Assembly (NCBI GenBank): GCA_044360435.1
Contig: JBIKKI010000013.1
Location: 1-31,325 of the forward strand
Direction: 5' to 3'
Origin: REEB481 sp044360435
Lineage (GTDB): Bacteria > Bacteroidota > Bacteroidia > NS11-12g > UBA955
DNA length: 31,325 nt
This document shows positions 1-7,694 of the stretch, piece by piece (position 1 is the first letter of the stretch; the number at the start of each line of letters is the position of its first letter). The notes below the pieces were generated by a model that did no database searches, had not been told where the DNA came from, and worked only from the letters and a program-made list of their open reading frames with translations. A program made the position numbers and the translations under genes.

Positions 1-446
1 AGCAGGCAAATGCTTATATCGAAAAAGGAGCCCTTGTTCCCGATGCGGTGGTGATTGGCATGGTTGAACAAGTCGTTCGTCAGCATCCGGATGCACGCGG
101 TTTCATCTTTGACGGATTCCCACGCACAGAAGCCCAGGGTTCCGCACTGGATGAAATGCTGCAGAAGCTCGAGATGAACATCAGCATGGTTCTGGCCTTG
201 CAGGTAGATGAAGAAGAACTTACACGCCGACTGCTGGAACGCGGCAAGGTAAGCGGTCGCGCTGATGATCAGGATGAAGCCACCATTCGCAACCGTTTCC
301 GCGTGTATAACAATGAAACAGCACCGCTGCTCAACTTCTACCATAACCAGGGCAAGCTGCAGCACATTGACGGCATGGGCACGGTAGAGGAAATATTCTC
401 CAGCTTGTGTCGTTCCATTGAAGATTCCCTTTCCGAAACCTACTAA
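1..446 (+). CDS. adk: Adenylate kinase, C-terminal part (5' end outside window)
   Basis: The reading frame is already open at the left edge (first full codon at base 3) and ends with TAA at 446, so the N-terminus with the P-loop is missing. Adenylate kinase interconverts ATP + AMP and 2 ADP in the cytoplasm. Visible family signatures are the KGALVPD segment, the AMP-site motif GFIFDGFPRT, and the ERGKVSGRADD segment leading into RNRFRVYNNETAPL. The GRADD stretch marks a short LID without a Zn-binding Cys cluster, as in many Bacteroidota enzymes. An internal GTG at 48 is not a start, because conserved Adk sequence continues upstream of it. The next gene starts 11 bases downstream, so the two are probably co-transcribed. 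Confidence 0.95.
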   Translation, partial: QANAYIEKGALVPDAVVIGMVEQVVRQHPDARGFIFDGFPRTEAQGSALDEMLQKLEMNISMVLALQVDEEELTRRLLERGKVSGRADDQDEATIRNRFRVYNNETAPLLNFYHNQGKLQHIDGMGTVEEIFSSLCRSIEDSLSETY

Positions 447-457
447 ACCCTGAATCT

Positions 458-1186
458 ATGAATCGCAATGCCATCCTGGCGGTAAGCATCGCCGCTGTTT
501 CCCTGAGCATTTCTGCCTGGTTGCTGGGCAACGGCATCCGCAATAAAGGCCTGCGCGAAAGTGTAGAAGTAACCGGGCTGGCCGAGAAGAACTTCAGCAG
601 TGACCTGATTGTATGGCGGGGCAGCTTCAACAAAATGAACATGAGCCTGAAGGATGCCTACCAAATGCTGAAGGATGATGAAGCCAAGGTGAAGGCATAC
701 CTGAAAGGTAAAGGCGTGCACGACAGCGCTATTGTGTTTTCAGCTGTGGACATCAGTCAGGAATACGATTACCAATATTACAACGGAGAAAACCACCGCA
801 CCTTTGAGGGCTATAAACTTTCCCAAAGCGTGAAGGTAGAATCGAAAGATGTAGATGGCATTGAACGGATTTCCAGAGAAGTGACGGAACTGATTGATCA
901 GGGCGTAGAGCTGAACTCACAATCGCCAGAGTACTATTATACACGCCTGGCGGAATTAAAACTGGATCTGATCAAACGCGCTACTGAAGATGCGAAAAAC
1001 AGGGCGCAGAAAATTGTGGATGCAGCCGGATCTTCTTTGGATAAATTACAGCGTGCTGATATGGGCATCTTTCAAATCACCGGTTTGCATTCATCAGAAG
1101 AATTTTCCTGGGGTGGCGCCTTCAATACCGATTCGCGCGAGAAGACCGCCCGAATCACCGTGAACCTCAGCTATAAACTGCACTGA
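458..1186 (+). CDS. SIMPL (DUF541) domain protein, membrane-anchored
   Basis: A 242-residue protein. A single hydrophobic segment (about residues 5-25, AILAVSIAAVSLSISAWLL) acts as signal anchor, so the bulk is probably periplasmic. The rest fits the SIMPL/DUF541 family: the early VTGLAEKNFSSDLIVW strand, a central region on DVDGIERISREVTELIDQGVELN, and the YTRLAELKLDLIKRATEDAKNRAQKI helix ending in a short beta-strand tail. Family function is poorly defined; members occur in envelope and stress contexts. The ATG lies 11 bases after adk, and the stop at 1184-1186 overlaps a possible CTG start of the next gene. Confidence 0.85.
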   Translation: MNRNAILAVSIAAVSLSISAWLLGNGIRNKGLRESVEVTGLAEKNFSSDLIVWRGSFNKMNMSLKDAYQMLKDDEAKVKAYLKGKGVHDSAIVFSAVDISQEYDYQYYNGENHRTFEGYKLSQSVKVESKDVDGIERISREVTELIDQGVELNSQSPEYYYTRLAELKLDLIKRATEDAKNRAQKIVDAAGSSLDKLQRADMGIFQITGLHSSEEFSWGGAFNTDSREKTARITVNLSYKLH

Positions 1187-1251
1187 AACCCGTCACAGCT
1201 TCCCCTGATTTCAACCCGATTCCCAGCCACCTGTGGTGGTTCAGCGGAGGC

Positions 1252-2436
1252 TTGTTTCTGCTGCTTGCCTTTCACCTGCCCGATTCCGGCCACGGCTACG
1301 ACTTTTCCTGCTGGTCTGCCTGGATGCGACAATTGGACACACAACCGTTCCACCGCATCTACGACATCGACTGCAACTACCTGCCCGGCTATCTGTACCT
1401 GCTGAAGTTTCATGTATGGCTGATGGGCAGCGCCGAAGCAGCTTCACAGCACCTGCACGTTCTGAAATTATATACCTTACTGTTCGATATTGGCTCAGTA
1501 TTGCTGATGCTCTCCATGTGTCGGCTTAGCACCCACAGCAACAGACATTGGGCCTTGTTTGTATTCAACGGTGCTTACTTCTTCAACACACTGAACTGGG
1601 GACAGATTGATGCCATTCCGGCATTTTTCACCCTCCTGTCGCTTAGGCTATTCCTGCAAAACCGAGCCATCTGGGCACTTCCAGCCTACATCCTTGCCCT
1701 GAACGTAAAGCTTCAAATGATCATCTTTCTGCCCATCATCTTGTGGTTGTTGTGGGATGCGCTGCGCGGGAAACCAAGGCTGTACTTGGTACGCACCGGG
1801 CTGCTTTCGCTGGGCTTTCAGAGTCTGCTTATCCTGCCGTTTCTTCTTGGCGGTTCCATCGTTCCTTTTTGGCGTGTGGTGATTGGATCGGTGGGCTTTT
1901 TCCAGCGTGTAAGCATGAACGCCTTCAATTTCTGGTATCTGGTGCTGCCAGAATCGACAAACCCCATTCTGGCCGATGACCGCAGCCCTTGGATTTCTGG
2001 CATCAGCTACCAAAACTGGGGCATGCTGCTGTTGCTGGGCAGTGCTCTTTTCGGTGCCTGGCTTTTATTCGGAAGACGGCTCATCCTGGCGGTTCAACAA
2101 CGTACATTCCCCAAATTCGCCCTGGATGACTATTTACTGGCCGGCAGCATCCTGGCCTTGTGCTTTTTCTACTTCCCCACACAAATGCACGAGCGTTACA
2201 GCCATCCGGCCTGGCTATTTCTGGGTTTATGGTCTATCAGAACCCATCGCTATTTGCCCATCTTCATATTCAGCCTTGCCTACTTCCTGAATATGGAAAT
2301 GGTATTGCGCAGCATGGAGCTTCCCAATTATGAAGTTTGGTATTTCAAACCAGCATTTACAGCGAGTCTTTACAGCATCTTGTTGCTGTACCTGATGAGA
2401 CAGGCCTTACGCCAGGGCCGCAGTGCTTCATGCTGA
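1252..2436 (+). CDS. Multi-pass GT-C-type glycosyltransferase (mannosyltransferase-like)
   Basis: A polytopic membrane protein with roughly nine or ten hydrophobic segments. It shows motifs recurrent in bacterial GT-C/GT87-like (DUF2029-type) transferases that use polyprenyl-phosphate sugars: an early YDFSCWSAW loop with an acidic residue, WGQIDAIPAFF, LNVKLQMIIFLP, and FPTQMHERYSHPA near the C-terminus. It probably moves a sugar onto a lipid-linked or envelope glycan; donor and acceptor cannot be read from the sequence. The coordinates use the first conventional start, TTG at 1252. That start would cut the first membrane helix: the frame is open back to 1177, and WWFSGGLFLLLAF only becomes complete upstream. 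The true start is therefore probably CTG at 1183, overlapping the SIMPL stop. Confidence 0.75.
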   Translation: MFLLLAFHLPDSGHGYDFSCWSAWMRQLDTQPFHRIYDIDCNYLPGYLYLLKFHVWLMGSAEAASQHLHVLKLYTLLFDIGSVLLMLSMCRLSTHSNRHWALFVFNGAYFFNTLNWGQIDAIPAFFTLLSLRLFLQNRAIWALPAYILALNVKLQMIIFLPIILWLLWDALRGKPRLYLVRTGLLSLGFQSLLILPFLLGGSIVPFWRVVIGSVGFFQRVSMNAFNFWYLVLPESTNPILADDRSPWISGISYQNWGMLLLLGSALFGAWLLFGRRLILAVQQRTFPKFALDDYLLAGSILALCFFYFPTQMHERYSHPAWLFLGLWSIRTHRYLPIFIFSLAYFLNMEMVLRSMELPNYEVWYFKPAFTASLYSILLLYLMRQALRQGRSASC

Positions 2437-2441
2437 AGCAA

Positions 2442-2457
2442 TTGTAAATATTTACAA
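2442..2457. promoter_or_regulatory. 16-bp perfect palindrome upstream of dprA
   Basis: TTGTAAATATTTACAA is perfectly self-complementary. It lies in the 71-base gap between the glycosyltransferase stop and the dprA start, about 50 bases before the ATG. Its AT-rich dyad looks like an operator or protein-binding site. It is too AT-rich and lacks a T-tract, so it is not convincing as a terminator. No matching TAnnTTTG element was found next to it, so the role is inferred only. Confidence 0.35.
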
Positions 2458-2507
2458 ACGTTTACACGCACCTTGATTCACCGCACTTGCATTGATTTGC
2501 CTGAGGC

Positions 2508-3608
2508 ATGCAAGAATCCTTGGTACACCAGATTGCCCTGCAGCTCGTTCCCGGAGTTGGTGACGTTTTGCTCAAGGCGATGGTGGCTTATTGCGGTGGA
2601 GCTGAAGCCGTTTTCAGGGAGAAGCAGCACCAACTTGAAAAAATTCCTGGGGTTGGCTTGCATACGGCTAATGCCGTGAAGCACTTCAAGGATTGGGCGC
2701 GTGCCGAAAGTGAATGTGCCTGGGTGCAACAAAACGGCATCCGGGCACTTTTCTTTACCGATCCGGAATATCCGTTCCGGCTGAAACATTGCAGCGACAG
2801 TCCGGCTTTGTTGTTTGTAAAAGGAACCATGGATCTGAACGCACGGCGCATGATGGGTGTTGTAGGAACCCGCAGAGCCAGCCGACAAGGGAAAGTGCGC
2901 ACCACCAACTTTACCCGGGAGCTGGCAGCCTACGGTTGCAGCATTGTGAGCGGACTGGCATACGGCATCGACGCGCAGGCGCACCATGCTGCAGTAGAGG
3001 CTGGAACGCCAACAGCCGCAGTGGTTGCACACGGACTGGATGTATTGTACCCTCCCAGCCATTATCAACTTTCCAAAAACATGCTCAACGGTGGTGGCGC
3101 CATCATCAGTGATCAGTTGCACGGCATGAAGCTGAGCCCGGAACATTTCCCTAAACGCAACCGCATCATTGCCGGTTTATGCGACGCCCTATTGCTTGTG
3201 GAAAGCATGACCGATGGAGGAGCCATGATCACCGCAGATATTGCCTTGTCCTATAACCGCGACGTTTTCGCCGTGCCGGGTCGCCCGGAGGATGAAGCCA
3301 GCGCCGGCTGCAACCTGCTCATCAGCAGCAATCGGGCAGCCCTTGTGTGTTCCGCAAATGACATCGCCAACATGATGGGCTGGAACCAACAGAAACCATC
3401 GGTAAAGCTGCAAATACCCTTGTTTCGAAACCTCATACCAGAGGAACAGACACTCGTTTCCATCCTGCAACACAGCAATAAATCGGTTGACGAATTGTTG
3501 AACGAAACAGGCTTTTCAGGCAGTAAACTTGCACATCTGCTGCTCAATATGGAACTTCAGGGCATGATCACCCAACTCCCGGGTATGAATTACCAGCTAA
3601 ACTCATGA
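2508..3608 (+). CDS. dprA: DNA-processing protein DprA
   Basis: A 366-residue protein covering the full DprA architecture. A helix-hairpin-helix-like N-terminal region (LQLVPGVGDVLLKAM, IPGVGLHTANAVK; residues ~10-65) is followed by the extended Rossmann fold with VGTRRAS and SGLAYGIDAQAHHAA (around residues 148-162), then HGLDVLYPP, PEHFPKRNRIIAGL and the MTDGGAMITADIA segment. A C-terminal winged-helix region ends in LPGMNYQL. DprA binds single-stranded DNA and loads RecA during natural transformation; related proteins occur in non-competent bacteria too. The stop overlaps the next ATG (ATGA at 3605-3608), indicating coupling with the amylase gene, an unusual functional pairing. Confidence 0.95.
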   Translation: MQESLVHQIALQLVPGVGDVLLKAMVAYCGGAEAVFREKQHQLEKIPGVGLHTANAVKHFKDWARAESECAWVQQNGIRALFFTDPEYPFRLKHCSDSPALLFVKGTMDLNARRMMGVVGTRRASRQGKVRTTNFTRELAAYGCSIVSGLAYGIDAQAHHAAVEAGTPTAAVVAHGLDVLYPPSHYQLSKNMLNGGGAIISDQLHGMKLSPEHFPKRNRIIAGLCDALLLVESMTDGGAMITADIALSYNRDVFAVPGRPEDEASAGCNLLISSNRAALVCSANDIANMMGWNQQKPSVKLQIPLFRNLIPEEQTLVSILQHSNKSVDELLNETGFSGSKLAHLLLNMELQGMITQLPGMNYQLNS

Positions 3609-5488
3609 TGAAACCTACCGTCTTAACCGTCCTGCTTTTGCGCCTTTTTCTTTCAGCAATAATGGCCCAAAAGCCTGCTTCCAGGAACCTTCTGATGCCC
3701 CACAATGTGGCTCCTCCACACTGGTATTGCGGATTCAGCCAAGAATCATTGGAAATAATCCTCCATAGCCCCGAGGCTAGTTCCTGGGTGCTGAGCATGG
3801 ACCCTTACGAACAGGTTGCCTTTGTAGGAACCAGCAAGGGGGCAGCCGAAAATATCCTTTACGTAAACCTGAACATTGGCCGTGATGCACGCCCCGGAAC
3901 CCTGAACTTTCGGGTGAAAATCCCGGGAAAACGAGGCATCCGGGAGTTGCGCTGGACTTATGAGTTGAAACCACGAAACCGGCAATGGCAGGTACAGGCT
4001 GGGCTCAACAGTGCCGATATCATGTACCTGATTCTGCCCGACCGTTTCGCCAACGGCAACCCGGCCAACGACCGTCACCCGTTGACACAACCTGATATTT
4101 ATTCCAGAGACACCTTGAAAGGCCGTCACGGTGGCGACCTGAAAGGCATCCATCAGCATTTGGACTACCTGCAGGAATTGGGCATTACCGCTTTATGGCT
4201 CAACCCGGTGCAATGGAACAACCAACCACGCGAAAGCTACCATGGATATGCCATCACCGACCATTACCTTATAGATCCGCGCTTTGGAAGCAATGATGAA
4301 TACCTGAAGCTGACGGAAGACATGCGCAGCCGTAAAATGAAAATGGTGATGGACATCATTCCAAACCATACGGGAAACAAACATTGGATGTTTGAAAACC
4401 GTGATACCGGTTGGTACAATGCCTGGCCTCAATTCACACGTACCAATTACCGCGCATCCGTAATGCTTGATCCTTACGCATCGGAACATGAACGGAAACT
4501 AAACAGCAACGGTTGGTTTGACCACCACATGCCCGACCTGAACCAGCGCAACATCCATATAGACCGATACCTTACACAGTTGTACCTGTGGTGGGCTGAA
4601 TATGCAGGCTTGCAGGGCTACCGAATCGATACCTATGCTTATCCCGACCAGGAATTCATGACCAGATTATGCCAGTCGCTGCTCACCGAATTCCCGCAGT
4701 TGGGTATTTTTGGCGAAACCTGGGTCAATGGCATGGGAACTCAAGCCTGGTTCGTGCAAAACAACATCCGTCAAACCCTGAACAGCGGGCTGCCCGGCGT
4801 CACCGATTTTCAACTGCTCTGGGCCATACAGCATGCCCTGACCAATCCATTTGGCTGGAACGACGGTTTAAACCGTATCTATGCAACCCTGGCCGAAGAT
4901 TTTATCTATACAGATCCGTTCAAACATTGCATCTTCCTGGACAACCATGACTTAACGCGCATTTTTACACATCTGAACGGCGACCTGAAGAAATGGAAGA
5001 TGGGCATCACCCTGTTGCTCACACTTCGTGGCATTCCCTGCATCTACTATGGAACAGAGATTTTGATGGAAGGAAGTACCCATCCTACGGATGCTTTGGT
5101 ACGCAAGGATTTCCCCGGTGGATTCCCTGGCGACAGAATCAACAAATTCACTGCGGAAGGCAGAACCATTTTGGAACAGGACGCCTTCAACCACATCAGT
5201 AAGCTGGCGAAACTGCGTAATGCAGAAGCTGCCCTGCAGGATGGCAAGCTTATGCAATTCACCGGAGAAGACGGCACCTGGGTATATTTCCGCTACAATT
5301 CCCGAAAAACCTTCATGGTGGCATTAAACCAGGAAAACACGAGCAAACGTATTCGCACGGCGCGTTTCGCAGAACGACTCCAAGGCTACCAATACCTGCT
5401 TAATCCTATTGATGGCACGCGTATTCCCATCACAGAGTACCTTGAACTGCCTCCCGTTTCGGCACATATTTTTGAACTGATTCCCTAG
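3605..5488 (+). CDS. Secreted GH13 alpha-amylase/neopullulanase (SusA-like)
   Basis: A 627-residue GH13 enzyme with an N-terminal signal peptide (hydrophobic LTVLLLRLFLSAIMA, likely cut near AQ). A beta-sandwich N-domain (~25-130) is followed by the catalytic barrel. All GH13 signature regions are present: DIIPNH (250-255), YRIDTY with the nucleophile Asp342, FGETW with the acid/base Glu371, and DNHD with Asp449. Length and layout match Bacteroides SusA neopullulanase and cyclomaltodextrinases, which hydrolyse starch-derived oligosaccharides in the periplasm. No SusC/SusD genes are visible nearby, so it is not in an evident polysaccharide-utilization locus. The start ATG overlaps the dprA stop. 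Exact substrate preference cannot be assigned. Confidence 0.9.
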   Translation: MMKPTVLTVLLLRLFLSAIMAQKPASRNLLMPHNVAPPHWYCGFSQESLEIILHSPEASSWVLSMDPYEQVAFVGTSKGAAENILYVNLNIGRDARPGTLNFRVKIPGKRGIRELRWTYELKPRNRQWQVQAGLNSADIMYLILPDRFANGNPANDRHPLTQPDIYSRDTLKGRHGGDLKGIHQHLDYLQELGITALWLNPVQWNNQPRESYHGYAITDHYLIDPRFGSNDEYLKLTEDMRSRKMKMVMDIIPNHTGNKHWMFENRDTGWYNAWPQFTRTNYRASVMLDPYASEHERKLNSNGWFDHHMPDLNQRNIHIDRYLTQLYLWWAEYAGLQGYRIDTYAYPDQEFMTRLCQSLLTEFPQLGIFGETWVNGMGTQAWFVQNNIRQTLNSGLPGVTDFQLLWAIQHALTNPFGWNDGLNRIYATLAEDFIYTDPFKHCIFLDNHDLTRIFTHLNGDLKKWKMGITLLLTLRGIPCIYYGTEILMEGSTHPTDALVRKDFPGGFPGDRINKFTAEGRTILEQDAFNHISKLAKLRNAEAALQDGKLMQFTGEDGTWVYFRYNSRKTFMVALNQENTSKRIRTARFAERLQGYQYLLNPIDGTRIPITEYLELPPVSAHIFELIP

Positions 5489-5498
5489 GACCCATAAG

Positions 5499-6059
5499 AT
5501 GAAAAAACCTCAAGTGCAGCAAGACGTAAAGGCAGGTTTGTTTTTGATTGCAGATCCGTTCCTTGCCGATCCAGGCTTCAGCAGAAGTATCATTTTCCTG
5601 GTGTCGCACGATGAATCAGGCTCGGTGGGATTTATCATCAACCAGCCCTGCGCCATCAATGTAGGACATGTAGTTGACGGCTTTCCTGAAGAGAAACGCC
5701 TGATGTGCGGCGGCCCGGTGGGACAAGATCAGGTGTTTTTTATTCATACCTGCCCGAACATTTCCGGAGCTTATCCCATCAATGATGAACTTTATTGGGC
5801 TGGCGATCCTGATGCACTCAGAACCGCCGTTGACTGCGGACTGCTGCCTCTTAAAGAAGTGCTTTTCTTCAATGGTTACAGCGGCTGGGGGCCAGGACAA
5901 CTGGAGGCCGAACTTACAGACAAAAGCTGGGTGCTTGCCGACTTGGGAACTCATGAGCTTTTTGTACAGGATGACAATCTATGGAAGAAAAGCCTTCGCG
6001 CCCTTGGTGAACCTTATGCTTGGCTGAGCGAAGCTCCGGAACATCCGCAACTCAACTGA
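5499..6059 (+). CDS. YqgE/AlgH family protein (DUF179)
   Basis: A 186-residue protein typical of the YqgE/AlgH family: LIADPFLADPGFSRSIIFLVSHDESGSVGFIINQ at the N-terminus, the CGGPVGQDQVFFIH segment, and the hallmark NGYSGWGPGQLEAEL near residues 125-140. AlgH was originally linked to alginate regulation in Pseudomonas, but the molecular activity is unsettled. It follows the amylase gene by 10 bases, and its stop overlaps the prmC ATG by one base (TGATG), so it belongs to the same transcription unit. Confidence 0.92.
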   Translation: MKKPQVQQDVKAGLFLIADPFLADPGFSRSIIFLVSHDESGSVGFIINQPCAINVGHVVDGFPEEKRLMCGGPVGQDQVFFIHTCPNISGAYPINDELYWAGDPDALRTAVDCGLLPLKEVLFFNGYSGWGPGQLEAELTDKSWVLADLGTHELFVQDDNLWKKSLRALGEPYAWLSEAPEHPQLN

Positions 6060-6919
6060 TGGCGCAGCTCCAGGACCTCCGCCGTGCCTTCCTGAAACAA
6101 GTTGCGCCTGTGCATGGTGATGGCGAAGCTGCTGCTATGTTTCGCGAAATATACCTGCATTACCACAACAAAGACCTCAATCATCCCGACCTATACCTTC
6201 TACCTGTAGAAGAACAATTTGCAGCGACGGTAATGCTGCATGCCGCAGCGCTGGAGCAGGGACAGCCTTTGCAATACGTTCTTGGGACCGCTTACTTCCA
6301 TGGCAAGCGATATCATGTAAGTCCGGATGTATTGATCCCACGTCCTGAAACCGAAGAACTGTTGGAATGGATTCTGGAAGATGTTCCGCACGACGCGCAT
6401 CTGAGGATTTTGGATGTTGGCACTGGAAGTGGCTGTTTGGCTATCAGCCTGGCCGAAGCATTCCCAAATGCGGAAGTTACCGCGCTGGATGTTTCGGCAG
6501 ATGCACTAAAGGTTGCCGCATTAAATGCACAGAATATCTTAGGCGCTCATCACCAGATTAAATGGTGTTTATTAGATTATTTGATGTTTTTTCCCGATGA
6601 AAATTTTGATTTAATCGTATCAAATCCTCCTTATATCGCGGTTGAAGACCGGCATTTGGTTGATGAGCACGTGGCCCGTTTCGAACCGGAGCTTGCCTTG
6701 TTTGTACCTCAGCAGGATGCATTAATTTTTTACAGAAGAATTGCAAAACACCTGTTGTCGTTAGGCTCCTGCTCCGTGTATATGGAGCTGCATGCAGGGC
6801 GTATGGAAGAGGTGTGTGCCATTTTCCAGCAACTTCATACCACAATCATAACAAGCTCAAGGAATGACTTTACAGGCATACCCAGGATGCTGAAGTGCAT
6901 AAAAAAAGGGAGTTTGTAA
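6059..6919 (+). CDS. prmC: Release factor glutamine methyltransferase PrmC
   Basis: PrmC uses S-adenosylmethionine to methylate the GGQ glutamine of peptide release factors. The 286-residue product has the N-terminal helical domain, then the SAM-binding motif DVGTGSG (from residue 119) and the catalytic NPPY at 189-192 (VSNPPYIAVED). The frame is open upstream to another ATG at 6020. I chose 6059 because it overlaps the yqgE stop by one base and gives the family's usual N-terminus (MAQLQDLRRAF). The stop codon sits inside the terminator hairpin at 6904-6929. Confidence 0.93.
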   Translation: MAQLQDLRRAFLKQVAPVHGDGEAAAMFREIYLHYHNKDLNHPDLYLLPVEEQFAATVMLHAAALEQGQPLQYVLGTAYFHGKRYHVSPDVLIPRPETEELLEWILEDVPHDAHLRILDVGTGSGCLAISLAEAFPNAEVTALDVSADALKVAALNAQNILGAHHQIKWCLLDYLMFFPDENFDLIVSNPPYIAVEDRHLVDEHVARFEPELALFVPQQDALIFYRRIAKHLLSLGSCSVYMELHAGRMEEVCAIFQQLHTTIITSSRNDFTGIPRMLKCIKKGSL

Positions 6920-6929
6920 ACTCCCTTTT
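6904..6929. terminator. Bidirectional intrinsic terminator
   Basis: A perfect 12-bp stem: AAAAGGGAGTTT (6904-6915) pairs with AAACTCCCTTTT (6918-6929), with two bases between the arms. The A-tract on one side and the T-tract on the other give a U-run in either direction. It ends the rightward prmC operon, with the prmC TAA lying within the hairpin, and the leftward AT-hook gene whose stop is 21 bases away. Confidence 0.85.
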
Positions 6930-6949
6930 CCTGCTTTTTCTTTTAAATA

Positions 6950-7573
6950 TTAACCTTTATTGGCAAGTGAAATCACCCCTTCACTGTCTTTTACAAGCTC
7001 CCCAGTTTTGTAAATCTGTGACAGTGTGGTAAACATACTTTGCCTGAAGCTGGTGCGGTTGCGTTCGCCTGAACGCTTAAACAGTTCGGCTATTAAATCA
7101 CCGGATTTTACCGGCACGCCAACTTCGTTCATGTAGTTAATGATCGACTGTTTTTTTGTAATGCCACCGCGCTTAAATCCTTTCTTCGGCCCGCGTTTCT
7201 TCGGCTTGCGGGTTCCACCGGTAATGCTGGCGCCTTCCATAGAAAATGATTTGGCACTCAATTTACCGAAGGCCTGCTTGGCTTTACGAATGGCGGAAAG
7301 CACATGCTGTACTTCCTTCTCCTGACGCACCAGATTCTCCAGATTTGATGCACGGATGTCGTCAAAAGAAAACCCAATAGAAAGTGATTCAATAGGTGCT
7401 TTAGCATTTGCAACTGCACGTTTAACAGCTGCTTTAGTCACCTTGCGATTTTTTGAACCTACCGGACGTCCTTTGCGTCGGGCAGGTGCTGCGGGCATTT
7501 CGCCAGCAGTTGCGGCAGCTTCCTTAACGGCAGCACGTTTACCCGCTTTTCCTGAATTTTGTTTTGTAGCCAT
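6950..7573 (-). CDS. AT-hook-like basic DNA-binding protein
   Basis: A 207-residue, strongly basic protein I cannot assign to a named family. Residues 1-60 are Lys/Ala-rich, like a histone H1 tail, and contain RRKGRPVGSKNRK (32-44), a good AT-hook match (GRP core with the GSKN extension). A second basic block, TRKPKKRGPKKGFKRGG, lies at 121-137. A helical segment (~70-110) lies between them. The last ~70 residues (KKQSIINYMNEVGVPVKSGDLIAELF...) look like a winged-helix/HTH domain. A nucleoid-associated or architectural DNA-binding role is inferred. The gene stands alone, with its own promoter and a shared terminator, consistent with independent, possibly strong, expression. Confidence 0.75.
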   Translation of the reverse strand: MATKQNSGKAGKRAAVKEAAATAGEMPAAPARRKGRPVGSKNRKVTKAAVKRAVANAKAPIESLSIGFSFDDIRASNLENLVRQEKEVQHVLSAIRKAKQAFGKLSAKSFSMEGASITGGTRKPKKRGPKKGFKRGGITKKQSIINYMNEVGVPVKSGDLIAELFKRSGERNRTSFRQSMFTTLSQIYKTGELVKDSEGVISLANKG

Positions 7574-7592
7574 TTCTATTTGTTATGTGATG

Positions 7593-7622
7593 CAAATTTA
7601 AACACATTAAATTTAAATCAAA
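7593..7622 (-). promoter_or_regulatory. Bacteroidota-type promoter of the AT-hook gene
   Basis: Read on the minus strand there is TTTG (7622-7619), 18 bases, then TAAATTTG (7600-7593). This matches the Bacteroidota consensus TTTG-N17-23-TAnnTTTG in both boxes. The -7 box ends 19 bases before the ATG at 7573, leaving a short A-rich leader. It is the best promoter match in the window. Confidence 0.65.
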
Positions 7623-7674
7623 CTAACAATTCCTGACCCGGGAATGGCGTTCGGTAAATCCGCCTTTTAATGAA

Positions 7675-7682
7675 TAAGTTTG
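7675..7682 (+). promoter_or_regulatory. Putative -7 element of dxs
   Basis: TAAGTTTG is a perfect TAnnTTTG match whose last base lies 12 bases before the dxs ATG. No clear TTTG/TTG is visible at the expected -33 position, so this is half a promoter at best. The leader would be very short. Confidence 0.35.
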
Positions 7683-7694
7683 CGCTGAAGTAGC

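Noticed and set aside
6020..6058. Upstream ATG start for prmC
   Set aside because: It would overlap yqgE by 40 bases and adds residues unlike PrmC; ATG 6059 overlaps the yqgE stop by one base and fits the family.
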